A DNA stretch of 64,000 nucleotides from Leptospiraceae bacterium (GTDB lineage Bacteria; Spirochaetota; Leptospiria; Leptospirales; Leptospiraceae): positions 124,001-188,000 of the forward strand of contig JADJFV010000033.1 of NCBI GenBank assembly GCA_016708435.1, read 5' to 3'. The position numbers were made by a program, and so were the translations under genes. Below the pieces are notes generated by a model that saw only the letters and a list, made by a program, of their open reading frames with translations, did not search any database and was not told where the DNA came from. Of the stretch, positions 45,201-54,113 are shown in pieces. Every line of letters begins with the position of its first letter. Position 1 is the first letter of the stretch.

Positions 45201-45312
45201 TCGTAAAAATAACAATCGCAATAAAAATTAGTATACTTACTAAATTCCTTATCTTATGAAAAATTTCTAAACCTAGCGGATAGTTCTTTTTTTGCACGAT
45301 TGGTTGCTTCAT
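42274..45312 (-). CDS. Large surface lipoprotein with Ig-like, Calx-beta and LamG domains
   Basis: 1012 residues. A long N-terminus ends in a lipobox (TNSSC, about residue 41). Then come about four bacterial Ig-like (Big_5) units with the recurring TPPTVSFTSP / FTPDTLLKPKTKYT pattern, two putative Ig units each holding a cysteine pair (ISSCSVSPELPVGLYL, ISSCSISPSLPSGLSF), a Calx-beta domain (VDYTTSNGTAVAGTDYTATSG) and a C-terminal LamG/concanavalin-like domain (YNFDGTDDYI to LDDVRVYNRAMDADEV). It probably sits on the outer surface and binds glycans or host/matrix material. The next gene upstream is 15 bases away. Confidence 0.88.
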   Translation of the reverse strand: MKQPIVQKKNYPLGLEIFHKIRNLVSILIFIAIVIFTNSSCISKVKDSSPLYAYMTKLLTADTTPPTVSFTSPNPIDDEFELNRSITILFSKTVTAYTSQPLLVTLDGIVVEGKTEFINNSLIFTPNSDLVANKKYLVNVSGVQDTSGNKLKNNYEFNFTTGTLRDVSPIAINAITPIDESSSIDINAKISIEFSEALDPRSLKEENFILKENGAAIGFDLSLTSENILQLKPKKDLANYTYYNLTVNANVKDTAQLSMGKDFSITFMTSNKKDTVLPEVTQHFPLETKTSPSMRSFGFGVRDSRVGDTIHSSQFVSIDFSEPVNKILPDANIIVTLQDTGLQVPVGIRRGLSSVIIFSLTGRWEEGKKYKVKIGSDVSDLAENSLSKGDFELSFSVAGSEIPPPPPPNLITKEPSNNEQNVGLKVKVKLIFSEPIFRPSVTINTIYVTDNAGNTIPGTYSVENNKVVVFTPDTLLKPKTKYTATVKINVRGNSNKKLDQEYIFSFTTEELVSPSSLAYNSSFYPLNKQVSTAPMRPSYSGFISSCSVSPELPVGLYLLSNCTIYGTPQKVQNTTQYTITGTNAGGSTNTKISIAVLEAGQLPLYVGYANTVYAFVKDVPISSINPSVIGDISSCSISPSLPSGLSFSNLCVISGSPTVLKDKMDYTVTAKNATQIATALISIIVSNLTPSNATTRVVNASIVNATIWEGIGNATVTISLSASPASIIAVDYTTSNGTAVAGTDYTATSGTLYFRSGETSKTVNIPITNDTTYEAVDETFTFQITQVLGDNATLGTSSLALTISDLSISNGLVAYHPFSGNANDTVTSNSSTFYGAGGTQNLPQLVTDRKGNANSAYNFDGTDDYILAGSNVGITGSNPRTISAWVKHPASPSNTIQHLVNWGSLVGSQAYGVFSNSVIMFYGHFADLNTGQALTTNWDHWVFVYNSTTVFTYKNGVFVNQGNFTLTTGDSPLYFGRRMDNIYYYQGSLDDVRVYNRAMDADEVRALYEIEK

Positions 45313-45327
45313 ACTTTTTCTCCTTTT

Positions 45328-46539
45328 TTAAAAACTACTTGTATACGAAATCCCGTAAACTTTACCGAGTTGAGTTGAATCACGAAAAATTTCTTGATTA
45401 TATTGAACGGAAATATTCTTTAACTCCATCGGTATAGGAGTGAAGATAACATCGATTAAGTTCAATATATAAACACCTGCAAGAAATGCTGCTATTCGAT
45501 TTACTTTTTCAATGTCTTCATTCATTACATTTTTTTGAATCTCTGAAAAGTAGAGGTAGTAGGGACTGTAAGAACGAGACTGATCTAAAAAAGACAATTG
45601 AACTAACGCATCATAGTTCCTTTTGTTGTTCTGATATTGTCCTAGAGCCGACTGGTATTGTATCCCTGCGGCAATCAAAAGAATTGGATATATAAAGGCT
45701 CTTACGTAATGTTCTTTTTCAAATTGACCCCACCCAGGAAAAAGAATCGACCTCCACACATAAGGTGTAATTGGCGGACTTCCTGCTTGCGGATTTTGAA
45801 TGGGATGTTCCCATTGTTCTAATGTCCCACCTGCGATTTTACGTGAAAAATTTTCAACACGATCTTCCTCTTTTTCTTCCCCAGAAATAATAATCGTTTC
45901 AGAAAAATCCACTTTCTTTTTCGCGATGTCAATGACCTCTCCGACGATATAATACTTATTAGCCGCAAAACTAATCTCACCGGATAACAGCTTGTTTACT
46001 TTTAACTGTGCGGCAATTTGACTAGAACAAGAAACTGTGTTGCATTTATTTTTTTCTAATTCTTTTTCCACGGATAGCCTGTCAGGAACTACAAATAGGC
46101 CGGTATTGATTATCTTCGTTCGAATCAGATTAGAAAGAGATTCCGCTTTTGCTGATGTTATACCCTTTCCTGCTTTAAATTTTAAAATCATTATCTGTGG
46201 TTTCTCGGCTTCTTTAGGTTGCCAATTGGAATTTTGTAATAAAAATTCAGCGATTCGCAATCTCTCCAATTCATAATTATCTTGATTGGATAACACATCC
46301 TTCCACTGGACAATTTTAAACTTTAGAGACTTAACAAACTTTTTTGCAATTTTCTTTCTTGCCCCATCTTCATAAGCTATATCAAAAAAACCAGCTACAA
46401 TACTTACTTTCACATTTTCAATGACCTGTCCATTCTTTAGGGCTAAAGTGTCGGCAAATATAGAGTAACCACAAAAAGAAAAAAGAAGAGTCGCCAAACG
46501 AAATATTTTATAAGAACAAATATCTTTCAGTGTTTTCAT
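45328..46539 (-). CDS. Exported protein with CsgG/TolB-like region and DUF5683-like C-terminus
   Basis: 403 residues: signal peptide (to IFAD), a short LALKNGQVIENVKVSI beta unit found in many spirochaete envelope proteins, a central domain (IMILKFKAGKGITSAKAESLSNLI, then NKLLSGEISFAANKYYIVGEVID) resembling the CsgG/TolB nucleotide-free fold that senses or assembles outer-membrane parts, and a hydrophobic C-terminal part starting WRSILFPGWGQFEKEHYVRAF, typical of DUF5683. It is co-transcribed with the large lipoprotein. Confidence 0.65.
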   Translation of the reverse strand: MKTLKDICSYKIFRLATLLFSFCGYSIFADTLALKNGQVIENVKVSIVAGFFDIAYEDGARKKIAKKFVKSLKFKIVQWKDVLSNQDNYELERLRIAEFLLQNSNWQPKEAEKPQIMILKFKAGKGITSAKAESLSNLIRTKIINTGLFVVPDRLSVEKELEKNKCNTVSCSSQIAAQLKVNKLLSGEISFAANKYYIVGEVIDIAKKKVDFSETIIISGEEKEEDRVENFSRKIAGGTLEQWEHPIQNPQAGSPPITPYVWRSILFPGWGQFEKEHYVRAFIYPILLIAAGIQYQSALGQYQNNKRNYDALVQLSFLDQSRSYSPYYLYFSEIQKNVMNEDIEKVNRIAAFLAGVYILNLIDVIFTPIPMELKNISVQYNQEIFRDSTQLGKVYGISYTSSF

Positions 46540-46563
46540 ACGGAAATTAATTAGAGCGTGTCT

Positions 46564-46629
46564 GAGAAGACGTTAGGCTATTTCTCTAAGAGCATAACTT
46601 CTTCTCGGATAGGCTTTTATACCTAACGT
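46564..46629. promoter_or_regulatory. Interleaved inverted repeats in a divergent promoter region
   Basis: GAGAAGA (46564-46570) pairs with TCTTCTC (46600-46606), and ACGTTAGG (46570-46577) pairs with CCTAACGT (46622-46629). The order arm1-arm2-arm1'-arm2' is that of a pseudoknot. It lies between divergent envelope genes and could act as a leader for the FecR lipoprotein gene. Confidence 0.3.
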
Positions 46630-46740
46630 GATTTTTACCCAGATTCAAGAAACTTATAGAAAGGAAAAGAAAAAAAGCATTTACTCAAAATTTATAAAGA
46701 GGAATCTTGGAATTCGAAAAAACAACAGGATACTGCAAAT

Positions 46741-47877
46741 ATGATAAACCTTTTTAAAAAAAATCTCTGCCTACAAAAAACATTCGTTCCACTTTCCAAA
46801 GTATTAATCCTGAGCGTTATTCTGCTTTCTTGCAAAGAGAAATCAGAGAAATCTATACTAGAAGAATTTCACCCAGAAGCGATAGTGCTTTTGTCTGTTG
46901 GAGATGTGACTAATAATGGTAAACCACTAAAGGGAGCAGACAGGATTAAAAACCTAGATACAATTCAAACAGGAATAAAATCTCTTTGCGATTTGCAAAT
47001 CATGGGAATAGAATCTGAAACTATCATTCGTTTGCGCCCAGAGTCCAGTCTTAAATTGACAGGAAAAGTCCTAAACGACAGCAAAGAAGTAAATATACTA
47101 ACTGAGGTTGGTGGATCCTTAATTCATGTAAAAAAATTAGGACAAAATGAAGGGTTTAGTAGCATCACACCCACTGTAGTCATTGCCGTTCGTGGAACAA
47201 AGTTTGAAGTGGATGTAAAAAAAAATGGAACAACTAAGACTACAGTATTAGAAGGAAAAGTTGCAGTGAAACTAAAACTTCCTCAAATAGAAAATATTAC
47301 CGATGATCTCATTCAAAAAAGTGAGACTTTAAAAAACATCTTGGGCACTCTTAACGCAAAGGAAATTGTAATCGAGACAGGTTCAAGCTCGGAGGTAAAT
47401 TCAGAGACGATAAAGAGTTTTTTAAAAGAGACAGGCACAGTTGATCTAATTGCAAATTTGACTCCAAATAACGTGGGTGATATTGACAAGAAATTTGACC
47501 CTAATGTTGTTAAGGAAAAGCTTTCTAAATTAGACAACAAATTCATCCAAGCCCCAAGTCAAAAAGCTGATTCAAAAATGGTAGAAGAGAAACTCAGAGA
47601 ATGCGAAGAATTGCTATTTGCCGAAAGAGAAAAACTCAAAGATCCAAATATGATTCAAGATGCAATAAAACAAAGAACCAAATTAAACGAAAAATTAGTA
47701 ATGAAACGAATCGAACAGATCATCGGTAAAGAATCAGAAATTTATATAATGAAAGATGGAAGGCGGATAATTGGAGTAACCGCATCTCAGGATGCCGTGA
47801 AAATTAAAATACAAACATCATATGGTCTAATCGAGATTCTAAAAAATGATGTCGAAAATGTAGAGCCTAACGAATAA
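46741..47877 (+). CDS. FecR-domain lipoprotein
   Basis: 378 residues: lipobox VILLSC (about residue 31), then a FecR-type domain (VLLSVGDVTNNGKPLKGADRI, LRPESSLKL, TPTVVIAVRGTKFEV), and a long charged helical tail ending in a small beta unit YIMKDGRRIIGVTASQDAVK. Lone FecR domains fused to lipoprotein anchors are common in Leptospiraceae, and their function is not the classic siderophore signalling. A second FecR protein is at 52764-53501. A bidirectional terminator follows. Confidence 0.82.
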   Translation: MINLFKKNLCLQKTFVPLSKVLILSVILLSCKEKSEKSILEEFHPEAIVLLSVGDVTNNGKPLKGADRIKNLDTIQTGIKSLCDLQIMGIESETIIRLRPESSLKLTGKVLNDSKEVNILTEVGGSLIHVKKLGQNEGFSSITPTVVIAVRGTKFEVDVKKNGTTKTTVLEGKVAVKLKLPQIENITDDLIQKSETLKNILGTLNAKEIVIETGSSSEVNSETIKSFLKETGTVDLIANLTPNNVGDIDKKFDPNVVKEKLSKLDNKFIQAPSQKADSKMVEEKLRECEELLFAEREKLKDPNMIQDAIKQRTKLNEKLVMKRIEQIIGKESEIYIMKDGRRIIGVTASQDAVKIKIQTSYGLIEILKNDVENVEPNE

Positions 47878-47896
47878 AATAAAGTTAGGTAGTCAC

Positions 47897-47930
47897 AAAA
47901 AAAAGCCCGACTTTTACATCGGGCTTTTTT
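47897..47930. terminator. Bidirectional terminator between FecR lipoprotein gene and pckG
   Basis: AAGCCCGA pairs with TCGGGCTT around CTTTTACA. A-run before and T-run after make it work in both directions, which suits two convergent genes. A second small palindrome CAGGTC-TGA-GACCTG follows at 47940-47954. Confidence 0.9.
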
Positions 47931-47969
47931 ATTATAAGGCAGGTCTGAGACCTGTCGTCTAATAAAGAT

Positions 47970-49799
47970 TTATCTCTCAGAAGCTAATTCCCATTTCTCA
48001 GGAGATCTCCATAGACCGGAGAGTAATAGCTCACGAATCCAGATAAATTCTTTTGGAATCTTATCATAGAGTTTTGTGAAGAGTTCTTCGTGTAACAGCA
48101 ATTCACTTTTCCAACCTTCTCGGTCAATTGAAATCACTTCATTGAATTGTTCTTTAGTAAATTCCATTCCTCTCCAATCAATATCTTCATGGCGTGGAAC
48201 CCAACCAAGCGGAGATTCGATAGCAGAGATTTTACCTTGAGAACGTTCAACAACCCATTTGAGGATACGCATGTTTTGCCCAAAACCAGGCCATGCAAAT
48301 TTTCCTTTATCGTTCTTACGGAAGAAGTTTACTCCGAAGATACGAGGTGGGTTTGGAAGTTTACGACCAAAGTTTAACCAATGTGTAAAGTAATCAGCCG
48401 CATGATAACCAATGAATGGTAACATAGCAAATGGATCGCGTCTAACGTTTCCAACAGCACCTACTGCCGCAGCAGTTGTTTCAGATCCCATAGTTGCAGC
48501 AGAATAAACACCGAAGTTCCAATTGAACGCTTGGTATACGACAGGAACAAGGCTACTTCTTCTACCACCAAATATGATTGCACTGATAGGAACACCTTTT
48601 GGATTTTCATATTCAGGGTCTACAGAAGGGCATTGGCTAAGTGGAGCGGTAAATCGCGCATTTGGATGAGCGGAAGGTTTTCCACTTGCAGGGTCAAAAG
48701 GTTTACCTGTCCAGTCAATTAAGCCTGCTGGTGCTTCAGGAGTCATTCCTTCCCACCATACATCTCCGTCTGGAGTGAGAGCTACGTTTGTAAAAATTGT
48801 ATTTTTAGCTAATGCAGCCATTGCGTTTGGATTGGTTTCTACGTTAGTTCCAGGGGCTACACCAAATAAGCCTGCTTCTGGATTGATTGCATAGAGATGT
48901 CCATCTTCTTTTGGTTTAATCCAAGCAATATCATCTCCAACTGTTGTTACTTTCCAACCTTCCATTTCTTTTGGAGGAATAAGCATTGCAAAGTTTGTTT
49001 TACCACATGCACTTGGGAAAGCTGCGGTTACGTATGTTTTAACCCCTTGTGGATTTTCAACACCAAGGATAAGCATATGCTCTGCTAACCAACCTTCGTC
49101 GCGTGCCATTGTAGAAGCAATACGGAGCGCAAAACACTTCTTACCCAGAAGAGCGTTTCCACCGTATCCAGAACCATAAGACCAAATCATTTTTTCTTCT
49201 GGGAAATGAGTAATGTATTTTTCTTTGTTACAAGGCCAAGTAGAGTCTTTTTGTCCTGGTTCGAGTGGTGCCCCAACAGAGTGAAGAGCTTTTACGAATG
49301 GCTTGTCACCTAGAATGTCTAGGACTTTTTTTCCCATACGGGTCATGATTTTCATGTTCACGGCAACATAAGCAGAATCAGATAATTCTACACCGATATG
49401 CGCAATATCCGAACCAAGTGGACCCATGCTGAACGGAATCACATACATGGTTCTTCCTTTCATAGACCCTTCATAGAGTTTGGTCATTGTCTTTTTGATT
49501 TCATCTGGATGAACCCAATTATTTGTAGGACCTGCATCTTCTTTTCTTCGTGAGCAAATATAAGTTCTGTCTTCTACGCGTGCAACGTCAGTAGGATCTG
49601 AGAATGCAATGTAGGAATTTGGTTTTTTGGCAGGATTTAGTTTTTTAAATACCCCAGCATCAACGAGGTTTTGGCAAAGTTTATCGTATTCTTCTTCTGA
49701 TCCGTCACACCAATAAATTTTATCAGGCTTACAAAGCTCTGCTGTTTCCTTAACCCAGTCGATTAACATTTTATTCTTTACATAAGATGGTATTTCCAT
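47970..49799 (-). CDS. pckG: Phosphoenolpyruvate carboxykinase (GTP)
   Basis: Converts oxaloacetate and GTP to phosphoenolpyruvate, the entry step of gluconeogenesis. This fits leptospires, which grow on fatty acids. The 609 residues match the GTP-dependent family: phosphate loop FPSACGKTNFAM, metal/nucleotide motif TVGDDIAWI, and FGGRRSSLVPVVYQAFNWNFGV (core GGRRSSLVPVVYQ). The frame is open 20 codons further up, but ATG 49799 is preferred because GAGGAGAA lies about eight bases before it and the protein then starts as usual. Confidence 0.97.
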   Translation of the reverse strand: MEIPSYVKNKMLIDWVKETAELCKPDKIYWCDGSEEEYDKLCQNLVDAGVFKKLNPAKKPNSYIAFSDPTDVARVEDRTYICSRRKEDAGPTNNWVHPDEIKKTMTKLYEGSMKGRTMYVIPFSMGPLGSDIAHIGVELSDSAYVAVNMKIMTRMGKKVLDILGDKPFVKALHSVGAPLEPGQKDSTWPCNKEKYITHFPEEKMIWSYGSGYGGNALLGKKCFALRIASTMARDEGWLAEHMLILGVENPQGVKTYVTAAFPSACGKTNFAMLIPPKEMEGWKVTTVGDDIAWIKPKEDGHLYAINPEAGLFGVAPGTNVETNPNAMAALAKNTIFTNVALTPDGDVWWEGMTPEAPAGLIDWTGKPFDPASGKPSAHPNARFTAPLSQCPSVDPEYENPKGVPISAIIFGGRRSSLVPVVYQAFNWNFGVYSAATMGSETTAAAVGAVGNVRRDPFAMLPFIGYHAADYFTHWLNFGRKLPNPPRIFGVNFFRKNDKGKFAWPGFGQNMRILKWVVERSQGKISAIESPLGWVPRHEDIDWRGMEFTKEQFNEVISIDREGWKSELLLHEELFTKLYDKIPKEFIWIRELLLSGLWRSPEKWELASER

Positions 49800-50164
49800 G
49801 TATAAATTCTCCTCGTGTTTACTTTTATATACAATTTGATAAGTCCTTCCTATTTTCAAAGAACTTTTTTTTACTATTTAACTGAGATTTATCATAAGAA
49901 TTAGGCTTCGTAAAGGCTAAGTGCCTTTCTGTAAAAAAAACAAAAGTTTTCTAAGCTACAGCAGTAGTCTTAGAAGAATTTATCACCCAGAGCGAAGAAA
50001 AATAAAGAGAATTTTTTTAAAAAATTGCAACCAAATCCTGTTGATTGGTCATCCCGTCCGTAAGCGAAAGATGTTTTAGGTATAATCCTGTAAATCTTGG
50101 AATCCTGCCTAAAAAAAGCGATTCGTGATTGACTACTGTAAAGATATTATAATAATTCCTAAGC
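49800..50164. other. Intergenic region between divergent pckG and the SpoIIE-type gene
   Basis: About 365 bases with no supportable gene. A TTGACT followed by the AT-rich TATTATAATAA near 50128-50155 may be the rightward promoter, but its spacing is short and the leader would be tiny. Nothing else stands out. Confidence 0.35.
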
Positions 50165-52693
50165 ATGAACCTTTCTCGTTTTACCCTACTATTCATCGGC
50201 TTATTTTTTTTTTCGAACACAGCTTGCAAACAGGCTACCAATTCCATTCTTCAAATTCCAATTGCATGGGAATATGCCGAGTCCGAGCAATATGAGCCTT
50301 TAAGCTTTCTTGCGGATAAGGAGTTTAAGCCTCTTGAAGAATCACAAATTAATGGCCTCGCAACGTTAGTTCCGAATGAAAAAGGCTTTTTATGGGTAAA
50401 AGGATCGTTTAATTTCAATTCTACGAATGAACCAGTCGCGATTTCACTTGGAAAAATTATAAGCGCAGAAGAAACGTATATAAATCGATTCTTTCTTGGA
50501 AGAACAATTCGAAAAACTAAAGAGCAGTGGAATTTTTGGAATCTATATCGGCATTATCCTGTTGCAAAAGAACATCTTCTTGAGGGGAAAAATGAAATAC
50601 TCCTCAAAGTCTATGTTGATTCAGAAGGAGCAATTCCTGCTTACATCGAAATTGGAAATAGAGAGGAAATAGACGCTGTTATTTTTTCAAAAATGTTTTA
50701 TGAGAGCTATTTGAATGGAATAGTCACGGTTTTATTTATTGTAATTGCTCTATACCATTTATTAATTTATTGGAAACGCAAACAAGACAAGGAAAATCTA
50801 TATTATGCGATATTTTGCTTTTCCTATTCTTTGTATGGATTGAATTTTGTAAGTTGGATATTGGGATCATTTTTAGATGTCAATTATTTCTATTTTCAAA
50901 AATTCATTTTCACTTCTATGTTTGTTTCTGCCTATGCACTATATAGATTTATATCAATTTTTTTAAAGCGTAACGACCGGAAGTGGTTTTCCATTCTTTT
51001 TATGATTCTTCTGGTAATACCTCTGCTTATAACAATTGGTGCACCTAGTTATAATTTTATGTATAAGACTCGCGGCATAATTATGTTATTCATAATGCCA
51101 TTTCTGGTATACATTCTGTTTGTCCCTGTATACAATTATATAAAATACAAAAACATGGAAGCAAAGACTATGCTCGCTAGTTTGGTAATTATTTTTACCA
51201 TTGCATTTCATGATATATTCAATGTAGTATTCAAATGGAATTCTAGTTTTTGGGTTGGTCCTGGGATTCCTTTATTTATGGGAAGTATCATGTTCTTACT
51301 TGGAAATAAATTTGTTGATGTGTATAATCAAACAGATGAACTAAATGAAACTCTCGAACAAAAAGTCGTAGAGAGAACAAAAGAAGTAATGGAAAAGATG
51401 GATGTGATTAAAGCATTAAACATTCAGCAAGACGGAGATTATTACTTAACTTCTCTCATTGAAAGACCACTTGGAACTAATTATAATAAATCGAAGAATG
51501 TAAAGACTGAATTCTATGTAGAGCAGAAGAAAAGATTTCAGTTTAAAAACCGCAATTCAGAACTAGGTGGAGATATTTGCATTAGTGGTAACTTACGATT
51601 TGGCGATGGAAAGGATAGATATGTGTTCTTCTTTAACGGAGATGCGATGGGCAAATCCATGCAGGGAGCTGGTGGAGCGATTGTAGCGGGAACTGTGGTT
51701 AATAGTATTTTGGCGCGATCAGCTAGAAATAACAAGATTCAAAAGATTTCCCCTAAAGATTGGATAACGGAAACTTATCTCGAACTAGATAGCGTATTTA
51801 AAACCTTTGATGGATCTATGCTCATGTCCTGTGCCTGTGGAGTCATTAATGAGAAGACAGGTCAGATGTGGTATTTTAATGCAGAGCATCCCTGGGGAGT
51901 AATTTACCGAGACGGAAAAGCTGATTTCATTGAATCAGGATTAAATCTTAGAAAGCTAGGAACAATCATAGAAGGAAATGTTTTTCAAGTTCAGGAATTT
52001 CAATTTTGCAACGGAGATATTTTCTTTGCGGGCTCTGACGGAAGAGATGATTTGGATATTTCTCTAAACGGTGGGCGGGATATGAATGAAGACGAGACAA
52101 AATTTCTTCGTGCAGTAGAAAGCTCCGCCGGAGAGATTACCAAGCTTGTAGAAATCATTCATAGTCTTGGAAAGGTTACAGATGATTTGTCGCTTATTCG
52201 AATTGAATTTCATGACAAGGAAGAAGAGCAATCTGCTACATCCGAACTTATCGGGGAAGCTAAAAATCTTATCAATTCAGGTTCAGTATTAGAAGGTATT
52301 TCTAAATTATTGGAACATTTGAATCAAAAGCCGGAAGATTTATCTGCATTAGAAATACTTTCCAATTTATACTATGAACAAAAAGAGTATAGGGAAGCCA
52401 GTTTCTATATGGAGAAAATATTGGCTCTTTCGCCTAACGATTTGGATACAATCTTTAATCTTTCTCTATGCTATAAACATATGAGAGAATATGATTTATC
52501 GACTAGCTTTGCTGAAAAATTATTGGAAATGAATCCAAAGAAAATTTCCAATATTATCAATCTAGCAGATAATTATAGAATTAAAGGAGACTATTTAAAA
52601 TCGAGAGAGTCGTTAAATCTTGCCATTGATTCCATTTCCTTCTTTGAAAACGCAGTCAAATTGGATAGAATCTTAAAAGCAAAAGGCTATTAA
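50165..52693 (+). CDS. 7TM receptor-SpoIIE phosphatase-TPR signalling protein
   Basis: 842 residues. An N-terminal lipoprotein-like signal (FFFSNTAC, cysteine near 21), an extracytoplasmic beta domain (to about 175), seven membrane segments (about 185-390, 7TMR-DISM type), a coiled coil (NETLEQKVVERTKEVMEKM), a SpoIIE/PP2C phosphatase domain (GDICISGNLRF, FFFNGDAMGKSMQGAGG, FAGSDGRDD), and C-terminal TPRs (AREASFYMEKILALSPND region). It should sense an outside ligand and dephosphorylate an anti-anti-sigma-type partner. No such partner is encoded nearby. A FecR protein follows. Confidence 0.88.
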   Translation: MNLSRFTLLFIGLFFFSNTACKQATNSILQIPIAWEYAESEQYEPLSFLADKEFKPLEESQINGLATLVPNEKGFLWVKGSFNFNSTNEPVAISLGKIISAEETYINRFFLGRTIRKTKEQWNFWNLYRHYPVAKEHLLEGKNEILLKVYVDSEGAIPAYIEIGNREEIDAVIFSKMFYESYLNGIVTVLFIVIALYHLLIYWKRKQDKENLYYAIFCFSYSLYGLNFVSWILGSFLDVNYFYFQKFIFTSMFVSAYALYRFISIFLKRNDRKWFSILFMILLVIPLLITIGAPSYNFMYKTRGIIMLFIMPFLVYILFVPVYNYIKYKNMEAKTMLASLVIIFTIAFHDIFNVVFKWNSSFWVGPGIPLFMGSIMFLLGNKFVDVYNQTDELNETLEQKVVERTKEVMEKMDVIKALNIQQDGDYYLTSLIERPLGTNYNKSKNVKTEFYVEQKKRFQFKNRNSELGGDICISGNLRFGDGKDRYVFFFNGDAMGKSMQGAGGAIVAGTVVNSILARSARNNKIQKISPKDWITETYLELDSVFKTFDGSMLMSCACGVINEKTGQMWYFNAEHPWGVIYRDGKADFIESGLNLRKLGTIIEGNVFQVQEFQFCNGDIFFAGSDGRDDLDISLNGGRDMNEDETKFLRAVESSAGEITKLVEIIHSLGKVTDDLSLIRIEFHDKEEEQSATSELIGEAKNLINSGSVLEGISKLLEHLNQKPEDLSALEILSNLYYEQKEYREASFYMEKILALSPNDLDTIFNLSLCYKHMREYDLSTSFAEKLLEMNPKKISNIINLADNYRIKGDYLKSRESLNLAIDSISFFENAVKLDRILKAKGY

Positions 52694-52763
52694 CAGCTTG
52701 ACGTAATTGTTTTATGCTGTTTGAATAATGATAGTAGTTGGATTATTAAAAGGTGGTATAAAA

Positions 52764-53501
52764 ATGAGAGCAAATAAAACAAATATAGGATTTAATTTCT
52801 TATTAAAAACTTTAAAGAGTATTATTCTTTTTATCTGCTTTGGGTTTACTGTGGAAATTTTCTCTGCCGATATGCTTGTCGTTGCTATGACTAAAGTAGG
52901 AGAGGCAGTTTATCAGAGAGGTGGAGGAAAGGAAACTCCCATTGCTAAAGGACAGGTTTTCGATAAAAAAGATAAAATCATCACAAAAAATGGGTTTGTT
53001 GATTTACAAGTGGGGCTAAACTCTATTATCCGTGTTGCAAAGAATTCTACAATATCGCTATCTGAATTAATTGAAGAAGTTGGATCACAAAAAGTAGAAC
53101 TGAATTTGAATAAGGGAGCAATATTCGCTAAGACAATAAAGAAAATGGATAAGAAATCAGAATTAAAAATTATCACACCCACCATCACGGCAGGAGTAAG
53201 AGGAACTCAATTTTTAATTCAAGAAGGCGAAGACAATTTATCCACAGAAGAAAAATTAGAGCCAGGGGTTTACGTAAAAGAAGGTGCTGTTGACTTAAAG
53301 ACAGATTATTCTCCTGACACAATTGCTATTGAAGCGGGGCAAGAGCTTGTTACCTCCCAAAAGAATTTACAAGCCCAAATACTAAGTGATTACGCTCGCG
53401 AAAAAATGAAAATCCTAGACACCTTAAATGCAATGAAAGAATCAAACTACAAACAGTTACAGGAGCAAAGAGCAAAGAATAAAGATCTGATGAAGAAGTA
53501 A
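52764..53501 (+). CDS. FecR-domain exported protein
   Basis: 245 residues: signal peptide (MRANK to IFSAD), then a FecR domain with the TPTITAGVRGTQFLIQE signature near residue 140 and a charged helical tail (YKQLQEQRAKNKDLMKK). It has no lipobox, unlike the FecR lipoprotein at 46741. ATG 52764 is preferred over an upstream in-frame ATG (52728) because AAGGTGG lies just before it. It is 70 bases after the SpoIIE-type gene and probably in its operon. Confidence 0.82.
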   Translation: MRANKTNIGFNFLLKTLKSIILFICFGFTVEIFSADMLVVAMTKVGEAVYQRGGGKETPIAKGQVFDKKDKIITKNGFVDLQVGLNSIIRVAKNSTISLSELIEEVGSQKVELNLNKGAIFAKTIKKMDKKSELKIITPTITAGVRGTQFLIQEGEDNLSTEEKLEPGVYVKEGAVDLKTDYSPDTIAIEAGQELVTSQKNLQAQILSDYAREKMKILDTLNAMKESNYKQLQEQRAKNKDLMKK

Positions 53502-53535
53502 TTACCAACGTATCGCTATTGGAGATTACAAAAAT

Positions 53536-53976
53536 TTATTTTGCTCTTTCGAGTCTTCTTGCGATTCCATCTTTTGCATTTAAGATGAGCAATGTCAAAT
53601 TGATAAGCCCAGAGCTTATTTCAAGTGTTTGTAATATCCAGAATAGATTTGTTACCGGCTGAATTTTTGAAAGGTATAATAAGATGTATGCGCTTGGCAA
53701 TAAGATAAGTATTCCATTAGCCGCAATGAATTTCATACGGGACTGTTTTCTAATGATCAGAATGTTGGTTGATTTTCCAGCAAGCTTTCTTCCTGAAATG
53801 CCTGTTCCTATCAAGGTAATTACCAAAAAGGGTATTAACCAAGCGATGATTTGTTTCGCGGTGATTATTCTATTGAAGTCACCGGAGAATTCTGAGCTTA
53901 TAGTTAGCACTTGGAAGAATAGAATAATGAGTATTGCCAATATCCCGCCTAGTTTATGCAATTGAGAGATTTTCAT
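53536..53976 (-). CDS. Four-segment membrane protein under MarR control (predicted)
   Basis: 146 residues with four hydrophobic segments and no recognised family. It resembles small DoxX- or DUF-type inner-membrane proteins. AAGGAGAG precedes the ATG. It is divergent from a MarR-type gene, and a TTGTCTGAACAA-type dyad lies 23 bases upstream of its start. That is the usual plan for a MarR target. Confidence 0.65.
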   Translation of the reverse strand: MKISQLHKLGGILAILIILFFQVLTISSEFSGDFNRIITAKQIIAWLIPFLVITLIGTGISGRKLAGKSTNILIIRKQSRMKFIAANGILILLPSAYILLYLSKIQPVTNLFWILQTLEISSGLINLTLLILNAKDGIARRLERAK

Positions 53977-53998
53977 TTTCTCTCCTTGTTTTTATATT

Positions 53999-54014
53999 AC
54001 TTGTCTGAACAAGT
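53999..54014. promoter_or_regulatory. Putative MarR operator 1
   Basis: ACTTGT-CTGA-ACAAGT, a 16-base dyad 23 bases before the membrane-protein start. It shares TTGTCT and ACAA with the second dyad at 54059-54070. Confidence 0.5.
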
Positions 54015-54058
54015 ATTTACTTTTTATTTCATAAATAGAGTTCTGTCAACTTAATTAG

Positions 54059-54070
54059 TTGTCTAGACAA
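54059..54070. promoter_or_regulatory. Putative MarR operator 2
   Basis: Perfect 12-base palindrome TTGTCTAGACAA, 44 bases before the marR-like start. Its form is typical of MarR-family sites. With the first dyad it would let the regulator control both directions. Confidence 0.55.
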
Positions 54071-54113
54071 ATATATTAATTGTTTAAGGAAGAATATAAC
54101 AGAATATGGCTTT

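Noticed and set aside
50017..50247. 76-residue - strand ORF upstream of the SpoIIE-type gene
   Set aside because: It is antisense to the signal peptide region of that gene and has no ribosome site.
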